From DAIRVC01 sp036803025 (GTDB lineage Bacteria; Chloroflexota; Anaerolineae; Anaerolineales; E44-bin32), in the NCBI GenBank assembly GCA_036803025.1, contig DAIRVC010000120.1:1-8190 (forward strand): 8,190 nucleotides of DNA. The letters are read 5' to 3'. Position numbers and translations under genes: made by a program. This document shows, in pieces, positions 1-6,760 of this stretch (within the stretch, counting starts at the first letter, position 1; every line of letters begins with the position of its first letter). Below the pieces are notes generated by a model. That model worked only from the letters and a program-made list of their open reading frames with translations. It made no database searches and was not told where the DNA came from.

Positions 1-135
1 GGTGCGCTCTCTACGCCAGGGCTACTGTCTCATATGTATCTGAACTCAATCACCGAGCAAGCCGTAGCGTTGGGTCGCCCCTCACCCTGCCACTCCCCAC
101 AGGGGAGAGGGGAAGAGGGTGCAGGTCCGCTCGCT
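1..135. other. Non-coding flank, no gene recognised
   Basis: This stretch precedes the DUF1786 stop codon. Short open frames cross it on both strands, but none has a ribosome-binding site, recognisable protein motifs or coding-like composition. The first 60 bases are noticeably less GC-rich than the rest of the window. Apart from the palindromic repeat at about 78-121 I see nothing that can be named. Confidence 0.5.
78..121. repeat. Small palindromic (REP-like) intergenic repeat
   Basis: A nested inverted repeat lies just downstream of the DUF1786 stop codon. The inner stem is CTCCCC (93-98) and GGGGAG (102-107) around an ACA loop. An outer pair is CACCCT (83-88) and AGGGTG (116-121). The purine-rich/pyrimidine-rich GGGGAGAGGGG style resembles short palindromic elements dispersed between genes in many high-GC genomes. 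It could end the minus-strand transcript, but no T-run follows on that strand, so I call it a repeat, not a terminator. Copy number elsewhere in the genome cannot be seen from this window. Confidence 0.45.
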
Positions 136-1269
136 TCAGCCCTCGACCTCCCACGGCGGCGTATCGGCCCCGGCGCCGGCCAGTGCAGCGCGGATCGGGC
201 CATGCAGCCCGGGCAGATGGTCGGCAACGGCCGCCAGTAGGCCGATACACCCGGCGATCATCATGTCGCCGAAGGGGACGGCGTAATGAGGCCGTAGGCG
301 CGAGCCGGCCAGCATGCTGCGGCGCGGTCCAGTGATGATCACCCCGTCTTCCAACGGCAGTCGCTCAGGGTGCAACACCAGGGCGCCGTGGCCGTGATCG
401 TCGAAGACCGAGGCGTGCGACAGGGTCCCGTCAGCCAGGCCCTGCAACAGCGTTTCCAGGCGCGGTCGATCGATCAACCCGGTGTGGTGCTCGAACAGCC
501 CTTCGATCCCGGTCGGGCCGAGGCGGAAGGCCAGCGTGTGGAAGTTGCCGATGTTGGCAATCAGGCTGCGCGACCGAGGCGCGACCTGCGGATCGAAAGT
601 CGCGCCCAGCACGGCGGCCGGGGCGGTGTCCATGACGACCAGCGGACAATCGAGCTCGCGGCAGGATTGGGCGACGGCCTGCATCCGGGTCAGGATGGGT
701 GGGATCGCCTCGGCCAGGTAAGCGAAGGCCGTCAGGCGGTTCTCGGTGCGAATGCGCGCTTCCAGGTAATCGAAACGGAACTGGCGGTCGGAGACATCGG
801 CAGGCGCGGCGCCGTGGTCGAAGACGGCCACGGCCACCGCCTGCGGTTGCAGGTCGATTCCGAAGGCCTGGAAGGTCGTACGCAGCGCGCCCAAGTCGAC
901 GTCACGCAGTGTGAGGCGGGTAAGCCGCTCAAGCCGGGCGGCCTCGTCTTCGGAGACCACGGTGATGCCCAACTCGCGCCGGACCCACTCCAGATCGTCG
1001 TTGAAGCTGCGCGCCGCGTCGGGCGTCGCAAACAGCCGGCGCCCACTGCGGCGGTGCGCCTCGGCCGCCCACTGGCTCGGACCGCCGCCCATCGTCACCC
1101 CGCTGAGCAGGACATCCTCGCCCCGGGCGGCAGCCGCCAGCAGCTGCTCCCGGATGATCATCGTCGGCGAGGGCATGACCAGCTTGAAGCCGTTCTCCAG
1201 GCCCAGACCGGGGCGGAAGAGGAGGATGTCCTGTGTGCCGGTACCGATATCGATGGTCAGAATCTGCAC
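136..1269 (-). CDS. DUF1786 family protein (ASKHA-fold-like, function unknown)
   Basis: The 377-residue product matches the DUF1786 family, whose members are often labelled 'putative pyruvate formate-lyase activating enzyme' without clear support. It has no CxxxCxxC radical-SAM motif, so that label should not be followed. The N-terminus (residues 5-17) carries a DIGTGTQD phosphate-loop-like motif of the kind found in sugar kinase/Hsp70/actin-fold ATPases. Other conserved-looking segments are DTAPAAVLGA (214-223), NIGNFHTLAF (239-248), HHTG (261-264) and PFGDMMIAGC (332-341). There is no signal peptide or clear membrane segment. The start is GTG at 1269, supported by GGAGG at 1277-1281 with a 7-nt spacer. 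The gene lies 76 nt downstream of the kinase on the same strand, with a strong hairpin between. Its substrate is unknown; proximity to formate dehydrogenase is only suggestive. Confidence 0.8.
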   Translation of the reverse strand: MQILTIDIGTGTQDILLFRPGLGLENGFKLVMPSPTMIIREQLLAAAARGEDVLLSGVTMGGGPSQWAAEAHRRSGRRLFATPDAARSFNDDLEWVRRELGITVVSEDEAARLERLTRLTLRDVDLGALRTTFQAFGIDLQPQAVAVAVFDHGAAPADVSDRQFRFDYLEARIRTENRLTAFAYLAEAIPPILTRMQAVAQSCRELDCPLVVMDTAPAAVLGATFDPQVAPRSRSLIANIGNFHTLAFRLGPTGIEGLFEHHTGLIDRPRLETLLQGLADGTLSHASVFDDHGHGALVLHPERLPLEDGVIITGPRRSMLAGSRLRPHYAVPFGDMMIAGCIGLLAAVADHLPGLHGPIRAALAGAGADTPPWEVEG

Positions 1270-1295
1270 GTCGGCGCCTCCACTCGTCTAACAAG

Positions 1296-1318
1296 CCGGG
1301 GCGCGTGGCGCGCCCCGG
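1296..1318 (-). terminator. GC-rich hairpin between kinase and DUF1786 genes
   Basis: A perfect 10-bp inverted repeat (1296-1305 with 1309-1318) encloses a 3-nt loop. On the minus strand it begins 27 nt after the kinase stop codon and is followed by CTTGTTAG, a weak T-rich stretch. It looks like a factor-independent terminator or attenuator for kinase mRNA. The poor T-tract and the DUF1786 ribosome-binding site only about 15 nt beyond it leave open partial read-through into the next gene, or a role in mRNA stability. Confidence 0.55.
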
Positions 1319-1345
1319 AGGAAGTTCGTTCGGGTTGGACGGGGG

Positions 1346-3301
1346 TCAGGGGAGCGGCTGCGGCTGCCAATCCGGCTCCATGTCGCGCGAACTCGGCGAG
1401 TTGGTCAAGTTGACCTCGTTGGCGCCGTTGATGGTCATCAGATAGAGCTCCGGATTCTGGTCGCGGGTGGAGGTGAAGACGATGTACTGCCCATCGGGGG
1501 AGACGGACGGCTCCTTGTTCCCGGCGCTGTTGGTCAGCTTGACACGGCCGGGCGGGTCATTCAGCGGGACCAGGTAGATCTCGTTCAGCGTAGGCTGATA
1601 CCAGGTGTAGATCAGGTATTGGCCGTCGGGCGTCCACTCCAGCTCTTCGGCGCCGATGATCTCATCGCGCCGGTCGAACTGCGTCGGTTCGCCGCCGCCG
1701 GCCCCGCGCAGGAAGATGCGACCGGGAGCGCCGTTGATGGAGGCGGATACGGCCACCGTGCCGCCGTTGGGTGACCAGGCCGCCCAGGACTCGACCGCGT
1801 ACCCGGCCGAGAAATTCCGCGGCCGCCCCAGGCTGCAGCTCTCGGGAGGCTCGGCGCAGGAAATGTCGGCGACGAAGATCTGATCGGGATTGCCATTGCG
1901 TGCGCTGGTGAAGGCGATGCGCGCGCCGTCCGGTGACCAGACCGGGTGGGTGTCGTCGCCTTCGAATTGGGTCAGGTTGACGACACCCGAGCCATCGGCG
2001 TTCATCACCCAGACGTCCGTGCCTGCTGATCCGGGAGCGACGAAGAGCAGTCGCCGTCCGTCGGGGGACCAGTCCGGATAGTGCTTGTCACCGGGGCCGA
2101 ACGTCAATTGCTGCACGTCGCTGCCGTCCGGGTTCATGGTGAAGATCTGCAGCACCCGGCCGGCGCGGTCGCTGACGAAGGCGATGCGGCCTCCCCCGCC
2201 AAGCATGACGGCCGGGACACTCTCCGTCGGTGTGGGCGGCGCTGGAGGCTGCGTAGGCGTGGGGGTGGGCGGCTGGGCCACAGTCGTCGGCGTCGGGGTG
2301 GCGGACGGGGGCGAGGCGACCACTGGAAACGTGGCAGTCGGTTCCGGAGAACTGAAGGCGCCGCTCAGGAGCGCCACGACCCCGGCTCCGCCCCCGAGCA
2401 CGACCAATGCCCCCAACCCGAGTATGGCCGGGAGGGCCAGGCTGCGGCGCGGGCGGGCGGCGCCTGAGGGCGCCCGCACGGTCGCGGCCGGACGCATGCG
2501 CGTCGCCTCGGCCGACCCATGCAAGGCCGCCTGAAAAGTGGCCACATCCGGGAAGCGATCGTCTTGATCGAGTTCGAGCGCCCCGAGGATCGCGTTCTCG
2601 AAGGGGACCGGTACGGCCGGATTGAACTGCCGGGGCGGGGTCAGCTCCTGCTTCTTGAGCATGCGCTCGATGCTGTCCACCGGGGAACGGCCGGTCAGCA
2701 AGGAGTAGAGCGTGGCCGCCAGCGCGTACTGGTCGCTGCGGGCGTCCGTTCGGGCGCCGCCGTATTGCTCGGGGGGCGAGAATCCGGGCGTCAGGCCGCG
2801 CGCGCCGGTGGTGGTCGCCGACTGATCGGCGATCTTGGCGATCCCGAAATCCACCAGCACCAGGGTGCCGTCCGGTTGGATCTTCAGGTTGGCCGGCTTG
2901 ATGTCGCGGTGGATGATCGGCGGCTGGCGGGAGTGCAGGTACGAGAGCGCCGAGCAGAGCGCGTCGGCCCATCCGACGACTTCGGGGACGCTGGGCAGCT
3001 GACGCTGGCAGCGCGTGTGCAGGTCCTCCCCCTCGATGTAGTCCATAACCAGATACTGACGCCCCTCCAGGATGAAGTGGTCGGTCACGCGCGGCAGGTT
3101 GGGGTGGCGCAGGCTGGCCAGGAGGGTGGCCTCGCGTTGGAACTGGCGTTCAGACTCTGGATTGAGATTCAGGTTCTCCTTGAGAGCCACCTGAATCTGC
3201 AGGGTCTGGTCGAACGCCAGATAGACGGCGCCCATGCCGCCCTTGCCCAACTGAGCTTCGATGCGGTAGCGGTTGTGGAGGATCGATCCGGGCTCAAGCA
3301 T
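1346..3301 (-). CDS. Membrane-anchored Ser/Thr protein kinase with C-terminal TolB/PD40 propeller
   Basis: The 651-residue protein starts with a complete Hanks-type kinase domain (about 12-260). Visible are the glycine loop GKGGMG (19-24), catalytic lysine K41 in VALKE, a likely helix-C glutamate E57, HRDIKPAN (131-138), DFG (151-153) and SPPEQY (175-180) in place of APE. A Thr-rich activation loop (163-171) is a plausible autophosphorylation site. After an Arg-rich juxtamembrane stretch comes one hydrophobic segment (about 288-313), then a Pro/Thr linker (318-362). Five or six PD40-type repeats follow, with WSPDG at 411 and 455, WSPNG at 509, WTPDG at 556 and VSPDG at 600. By family topology the kinase is cytoplasmic and the propeller outside, probably sensing a ligand or partner. 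Targets are unknown. No Shine-Dalgarno precedes ATG 3301, which fits the leaderless promoter described separately. Confidence 0.92.
   Translation of the reverse strand: MLEPGSILHNRYRIEAQLGKGGMGAVYLAFDQTLQIQVALKENLNLNPESERQFQREATLLASLRHPNLPRVTDHFILEGRQYLVMDYIEGEDLHTRCQRQLPSVPEVVGWADALCSALSYLHSRQPPIIHRDIKPANLKIQPDGTLVLVDFGIAKIADQSATTTGARGLTPGFSPPEQYGGARTDARSDQYALAATLYSLLTGRSPVDSIERMLKKQELTPPRQFNPAVPVPFENAILGALELDQDDRFPDVATFQAALHGSAEATRMRPAATVRAPSGAARPRRSLALPAILGLGALVVLGGGAGVVALLSGAFSSPEPTATFPVVASPPSATPTPTTVAQPPTPTPTQPPAPPTPTESVPAVMLGGGGRIAFVSDRAGRVLQIFTMNPDGSDVQQLTFGPGDKHYPDWSPDGRRLLFVAPGSAGTDVWVMNADGSGVVNLTQFEGDDTHPVWSPDGARIAFTSARNGNPDQIFVADISCAEPPESCSLGRPRNFSAGYAVESWAAWSPNGGTVAVSASINGAPGRIFLRGAGGGEPTQFDRRDEIIGAEELEWTPDGQYLIYTWYQPTLNEIYLVPLNDPPGRVKLTNSAGNKEPSVSPDGQYIVFTSTRDQNPELYLMTINGANEVNLTNSPSSRDMEPDWQPQPLP
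2216..2350 (-). repeat. Low-complexity Pro/Thr linker inside the kinase gene
   Basis: Residues about 318-362 of the kinase are almost only Pro, Thr, Ala, Ser, Val and Gln, with runs such as PTPTPT. This joins the membrane segment to the sensor propeller. It probably acts as an extended stalk across the cell envelope, and such linkers vary in length between strains. Confidence 0.7.
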
Positions 3302-3307
3302 GTCGGG

Positions 3308-3336
3308 ATTCTAGCCCCGAGGACTGTGACGGTCAA
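3308..3336 (-). promoter_or_regulatory. Sigma70-type promoter for the kinase, probably leaderless
   Basis: On the minus strand, TTGACC (3331-3336) and TAGAAT (3308-3313) are separated by exactly 17 nt. Only 6 nt lie between the -10 element and the kinase ATG (3301), so transcription should begin at or next to the A of the ATG. The absence of a Shine-Dalgarno sequence agrees with a leaderless mRNA. Confidence 0.6.
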
Positions 3337-3379
3337 ACCGATTCTACCTGCCATCCCTCTTAATCGGCCAGGGCACGGC

Positions 3380-3407
3380 TTGGTTGGGGAGCCTTTCGAT
3401 GTAGAAT
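3380..3407 (+). promoter_or_regulatory. Candidate promoter for the formate dehydrogenase operon
   Basis: TTGGTT (3380-3385) and TAGAAT (3402-3407) are 16 nt apart in the divergent intergenic region. Initiation would be near 3414, leaving a leader of about 65 nt before nuoEF. The -35 match is weak, so another sigma factor or an activator may be involved. A possible 6-bp hairpin (CGGCCC 3422-3427 with GGGCCG 3443-3448) lies in that leader. Confidence 0.35.
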
Positions 3408-3467
3408 TGAATGACTGCGCCCGGCCCGGGGGTGTCGCTACGGGGCCGCGGCGGCGTTTTGTAGATG

Positions 3468-3473
3468 AAGGAG
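3468..3473 (+). promoter_or_regulatory. Ribosome-binding site deciding the nuoEF start
   Basis: AAGGAG lies 6 nt before the ATG at 3480. An in-frame ATG at 3465 overlaps this site and has no ribosome-binding site of its own, so 3480 is the preferred start. Confidence 0.75.
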
Positions 3474-3479
3474 TGTGGA

Positions 3480-5216
3480 ATGCCCAAGCCGAAAGGCGGA
3501 AAGACCGATGCCTTGGAGGCCATCCTGGAGCGGCATGCCCCCGGCGGAAGGGGGCAATTGATCCCGGCTCTGTTCGACGTCCAGGCGGCCTACGGCCACC
3601 TCCCGGAAGAGGTGGTCGAGAGGATCGGACAGCGGCTGCGTGTGCCGCTGGCAGAAATCCACGGGGTGATCGAGTTCTACACCATGCTCTACCCTCGGCC
3701 GACCGGGCGGACGATGGTGCGCGTGTGCACGAGCCCGATGTGCGCTCAGGCGGGGGCGTCCGAGGCGCTCAACGCGGCCTGCGACGCGCTGGGTGTGCGC
3801 CCGGGTCAGGTCACCCGGGACGGCGCCTACGAGGTCGAAGCGGTCGAATGCCTGGGATTGTGTGACCACGCACCGGCGGCGCTGGTCGGCGAGACGCCGG
3901 TGGCGGGCATCGATCCCAAGGCTGCCCGCAAGTGGATCGAACGGCCCGGGGCCGCGCCGTTGGGGGTCATCGCCGGCGAGCCGCGCTGGTTGAGCGGCCG
4001 CTGCGGCGTGATCGAGCCGACCGATCTGCAGGCGTTTGTCGCCCACGGCGGCTACGCCGGGCTGGCGCGCGCCCTGGGGACCATGAAGCCGGCGGATGTG
4101 GTGGCCGAGGTCAAGGCGGCCGGGCTGGTCGGCCGGGGTGGGGCGGCCTTCCCCACCGGCGCCAAGCTGGAGATGACCGCCGCGGCCGCAGCCGAGGAGC
4201 GTTATGTCGTCTGCAACGCCGACGAGTCGGAGCCGGGGACATTCAAGGACCGGGTCCTGATGGAGGGCGACCCATTCTCCGTCATCGAAGCGATGACGGT
4301 CGCCGGGTACGCCATCGGTTCGCGGCTGGGCTACCTGTACGTCCGCGGGGAGTACCCCCGCGCGCAGCGCATTCTCCGCGAAGCGATCGAGGCTGCCCGG
4401 CGAGCGGGTTTCCTCGGCCTGGATATCCTCGGCAGCGGTTTCTCCTTCGATATCGAGCTCCGCTCGGGTGCGGGGGCGTACATCTGCGGCGAGGAGACGG
4501 CCCTGTTCGAGGCGATCGAGGGCAAGCGCGGCTTCCCGCGCATCAAGCCCCCCTTCCCGACGACGCACGGCCTGTTCGGCAAGCCGACCGCCATCAACAA
4601 CGTCGAGACTCTGTGTGCGCTGGCCTGGATCGTTGCCCACGGGGCACAGGCCTACCGATCGGTTGGGACGAAGGAATCCCCCGGCTCGAAACTCTTCTGC
4701 CTGTCGGGGGACGTCGGCCGACCCGGGGTCTACGAGGTGCCCTACGGGACCTCGCTTGGCGAGCTGCTTCGGCTGGCAGGCGGGGTGCGCGGCACCTTGC
4801 GGACCGTGCTCCTGGGCGGCGCGGCGGGCGCCTTTGCCGGCCCGGACCAACTCGACCTGCAGATGAGCTTCGAGGCTCTGCGCCAGGCCGGGCTGCCGCT
4901 CGGGTCGGGGGTGGTCATGGCGATCAACACCACCCGCAGCCTGCGCCAGATTCTGCTCAGCCTGGCACACTTCTTCGCCCACGAGTCGTGCGGCAAGTGC
5001 TACCCCTGCCGCCTGGGTACGCAGCGGCAGCTGGAGATTGTCGAGAAGGCCGCCCACGGGCGAGGCACGCCGGCCGACGTCGCCGCGCTGGAGGACATCG
5101 GCTACGCCATGACCGCCGCTTCGCTTTGCGGTCTGGGCATGACCGCCGGCAGCGCTATCCTGTCGGCGTTGCACCGCTGGCCGGAGGAGTTCGCCAGCCT
5201 GCCGCGCGCGGGTTGA
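3480..5216 (+). CDS. NuoE-NuoF fusion: NADH-oxidising/NAD-reducing flavin subunit of formate dehydrogenase
   Basis: The 578-residue protein joins two respiratory complex I-type modules. The N-terminal part (about 10-135) is NuoE-like with a thioredoxin-type [2Fe-2S] site: C83, C88, C124 and C128 (C-x4-C and C-x3-C). The C-terminal part is NuoF-like, with the FMN-site motif GRGGAAFPTG (218-227), CNADESEPGTFKDR (245-258) and the nucleotide-site motif GAGAYICGEETAL (330-342). A [4Fe-4S] site is formed by C504, C507, C510 and the later C550. There are no membrane segments. As first gene of the operon it should supply the diaphorase module, exchanging electrons between NAD(P) and the iron-sulfur subunit encoded downstream, as FdsG/FdsB do in soluble formate dehydrogenases. 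Cofactor choice (NAD or NADP) and any flavin-based bifurcation with ferredoxin cannot be read from sequence. A bidirectional hydrogenase or complex I role is made unlikely by the neighbours. Confidence 0.93.
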   Translation: MPKPKGGKTDALEAILERHAPGGRGQLIPALFDVQAAYGHLPEEVVERIGQRLRVPLAEIHGVIEFYTMLYPRPTGRTMVRVCTSPMCAQAGASEALNAACDALGVRPGQVTRDGAYEVEAVECLGLCDHAPAALVGETPVAGIDPKAARKWIERPGAAPLGVIAGEPRWLSGRCGVIEPTDLQAFVAHGGYAGLARALGTMKPADVVAEVKAAGLVGRGGAAFPTGAKLEMTAAAAAEERYVVCNADESEPGTFKDRVLMEGDPFSVIEAMTVAGYAIGSRLGYLYVRGEYPRAQRILREAIEAARRAGFLGLDILGSGFSFDIELRSGAGAYICGEETALFEAIEGKRGFPRIKPPFPTTHGLFGKPTAINNVETLCALAWIVAHGAQAYRSVGTKESPGSKLFCLSGDVGRPGVYEVPYGTSLGELLRLAGGVRGTLRTVLLGGAAGAFAGPDQLDLQMSFEALRQAGLPLGSGVVMAINTTRSLRQILLSLAHFFAHESCGKCYPCRLGTQRQLEIVEKAAHGRGTPADVAALEDIGYAMTAASLCGLGMTAGSAILSALHRWPEEFASLPRAG

Positions 5217-5236
5217 GACGGACCGGGTGAGGCTGG

Positions 5237-6025
5237 ATGGCGTCCGGTGCGGTCCCGGTCGAATGGCACGAATACGGCGGCGGCTGGCGCCCGGTATCGT
5301 CGGATGTCATCGAAGAAGCGCTGGTGACGATCTATGTCAACGGCCAGGAATTGGCGACGATCATGGCTACGCCACTCAACCTGGAAGCCCTGGCCCTCGG
5401 CTTCCTGAAGAACGAAGGGCAGATCGAGTCTTTGCGCCAGGTGGAGGTCATCACGGTCAGTGCCGCGGCCTGCTGCGTCGATGTCTGGCTCGACCGGCCG
5501 TTCACCCGCCCCGTCCGGCGCATTATCACCTCCGGCTGCGGGGGAGGGGTGACCTTCGATGACCCCGGCATCGGGATCGAGCCGTTGACGGATATGCTGA
5601 CGATCGAGCCGGACCGCCTTTTCTCGTTGTTCCCGTTGATGCATTTCCCCGATAGCCTGCATGCCCGGGCGCGCGGCGTGCACGCTGCGGCACTGTCAGA
5701 TGGCGAACGCATCCTGGCGCTGGTCGAGGATGTCGGGCGGCACAACACCATTGACAAGCTCCTCGGCCTGTGCCTGCTCGAATCGATCGAGACGCGCGGG
5801 CGCATCCTGCTGGCGACAGGCCGGATTTCGTCGGAGATGATTCACAAGGGCGCTCGGATGGGCTGTCCGATCATCGCCTCGCGCAACTCGCCGACCTCCA
5901 TGTCGGTGGCCATGGCGCAGGCCTGGAACATCACCTTGATCGGATACGTCCGCCAGCACTCGATGCGCGTGTACGCGCATCCGCACCGATTGAAACATGA
6001 AGCTCCGCAAGCAACGGAGGGTTGA
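5237..6025 (+). CDS. Formate dehydrogenase accessory sulfurtransferase FdhD
   Basis: FdhD passes sulfur from the cysteine desulfurase to the bis-MGD cofactor so that formate dehydrogenase becomes active. The 262-residue product has the expected family blocks: TPLNLEALALGFLKNEG (45-61), the active-loop SGCGGG (99-104), HAAAL (149-153), EDVGRHNTIDKLLG (164-177), GRISSEMIHKGA (195-206) and SRNSPTSMSVAMA (215-227). The active loop has one cysteine, C101, instead of the CxxC of the E. coli protein (C121, C124); C79 and C80 lie about 20 residues earlier. The ATG is preceded by GTGAGG at 5227-5232, a modest ribosome-binding site with a 4-nt spacer, and lies 20 nt after the nuoEF stop. Its place between nuoEF and the dehydrogenase subunits supports dedicated maturation of this enzyme. 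Confidence 0.95.
   Translation: MASGAVPVEWHEYGGGWRPVSSDVIEEALVTIYVNGQELATIMATPLNLEALALGFLKNEGQIESLRQVEVITVSAAACCVDVWLDRPFTRPVRRIITSGCGGGVTFDDPGIGIEPLTDMLTIEPDRLFSLFPLMHFPDSLHARARGVHAAALSDGERILALVEDVGRHNTIDKLLGLCLLESIETRGRILLATGRISSEMIHKGARMGCPIIASRNSPTSMSVAMAQAWNITLIGYVRQHSMRVYAHPHRLKHEAPQATEG
6016..6020 (+). promoter_or_regulatory. Ribosome-binding site for the iron-sulfur subunit
   Basis: GGAGG lies inside the end of fdhD. It is 10 nt from the GTG at 6031 but only 1 nt from an in-frame TTG at 6022 that overlaps the fdhD stop. Spacing therefore favours the GTG start, with translation probably coupled to fdhD. Confidence 0.6.
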
Positions 6026-6030
6026 AAGCC

Positions 6031-6759
6031 GTGGGAGACGCAATCCAACTGACGATCGATGGGCGGTCGGTGGAGGTCGAGCCGGGCACGACCATCCTCA
6101 AAGCCGCCGAGCAGGCCGGGATCGACATCCCGGTGCTGTGCTACTCGAATCACACGACCGCCAACGGGCTGTGCCGCTTGTGCGTGGTCGAGGTGGAGGG
6201 GGCGCGCGGGCTGCAGGCCTCGTGCGTAACCGCCGTGCGGCCGGGAGCAGTCGTGCACACGCGCACCCCGAATGTCGAACGCGCCCGCCGGACCATCCTG
6301 GAGATGCTAGCGGCGACGGTCGACCTCTCGGAGAGCCCCGAGCTGGTTCAGATGCTTTCCGAGTACAAGGCCCAACCGGAGCGCTTTGCGGGGGGTGAGC
6401 GCCTGGCGCCGCCCGTAATCGAAGACAATCCCGTCTACATCCGTGACTACGCCAAGTGCGTGTTGTGCTGGCGCTGCGTGCAGGTCTGCGCTGCCGACGC
6501 CCAATACACCTTCGCGCTCAGCTTCAACGGTCGCGGCTTCCACACCTCCATCGGGACGTTCTACGATCGGCCCATGCCGCAGACGACATGCGTCTTCTGC
6601 GGACAGTGTGTCGGCACGTGCCCGACGGGCGCCCTCAAGTCCAAGCGCGAATTCCTGTTTGAGCAGGGAGTGGCGCCGGAGGATATCTTCGCAGTCACCC
6701 GCCAGCAAGGCGAAGGCAAGGCCTCGCGCCGCGGCCCGCATCTGGCGGATGGAGGTTGA
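6031..6759 (+). CDS. Ferredoxin-like iron-sulfur subunit (NuoG/FdhA N-terminal type)
   Basis: This 242-residue protein corresponds to the electron-transfer N-terminus that is fused to the catalytic chain in many NAD-linked formate dehydrogenases. A plant-type [2Fe-2S] domain has C37, C48, C51 and C65. Two [4Fe-4S] sites follow: C143, C146, C149, C153 and C187, C190, C193, C197, the second ending in CPTGAL. The His-Cys-ligated cluster region usual in NuoG (H-x3-C-x2-C-x5-C) is absent; residues 66-142 hold no cysteine at all. It should wire the catalytic subunit to NuoEF in the cytoplasm. The start is GTG at 6031; a TTG at 6022 would add three residues but is too close to the ribosome-binding site. 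The C-terminal tail after about residue 205 is charged and probably flexible. The stop lies 1 nt before the next ATG. Confidence 0.9.
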   Translation: MGDAIQLTIDGRSVEVEPGTTILKAAEQAGIDIPVLCYSNHTTANGLCRLCVVEVEGARGLQASCVTAVRPGAVVHTRTPNVERARRTILEMLAATVDLSESPELVQMLSEYKAQPERFAGGERLAPPVIEDNPVYIRDYAKCVLCWRCVQVCAADAQYTFALSFNGRGFHTSIGTFYDRPMPQTTCVFCGQCVGTCPTGALKSKREFLFEQGVAPEDIFAVTRQQGEGKASRRGPHLADGG

Positions 6760-6760
6760 T

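Noticed and set aside
370..1413. Long plus-strand open frame across the DUF1786 gene
   Set aside because: It is antisense to a protein with clear family motifs and a good ribosome-binding site, and its composition is typical of shadow frames in high-GC DNA.
3422..3448. Hairpin in the nuoEF leader as a riboswitch
   Set aside because: Only a 6-bp GC stem with a 15-nt loop is visible, with no conserved molybdenum-cofactor or other riboswitch core.
2519..3865. Plus-strand open frame spanning the kinase start, the intergenic region and the nuoEF start
   Set aside because: It crosses two real genes in the wrong frames and has no recognisable domain; the divergent promoters lie inside it.
3438..5174. 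Long open frame (578 codons) antisense to nuoEF
   Set aside because: It mirrors the NuoEF reading frame in GC-rich DNA, has an Arg/Gly/Pro/Gln-rich low-information translation with no family motifs, and the sense strand has complete catalytic motifs.
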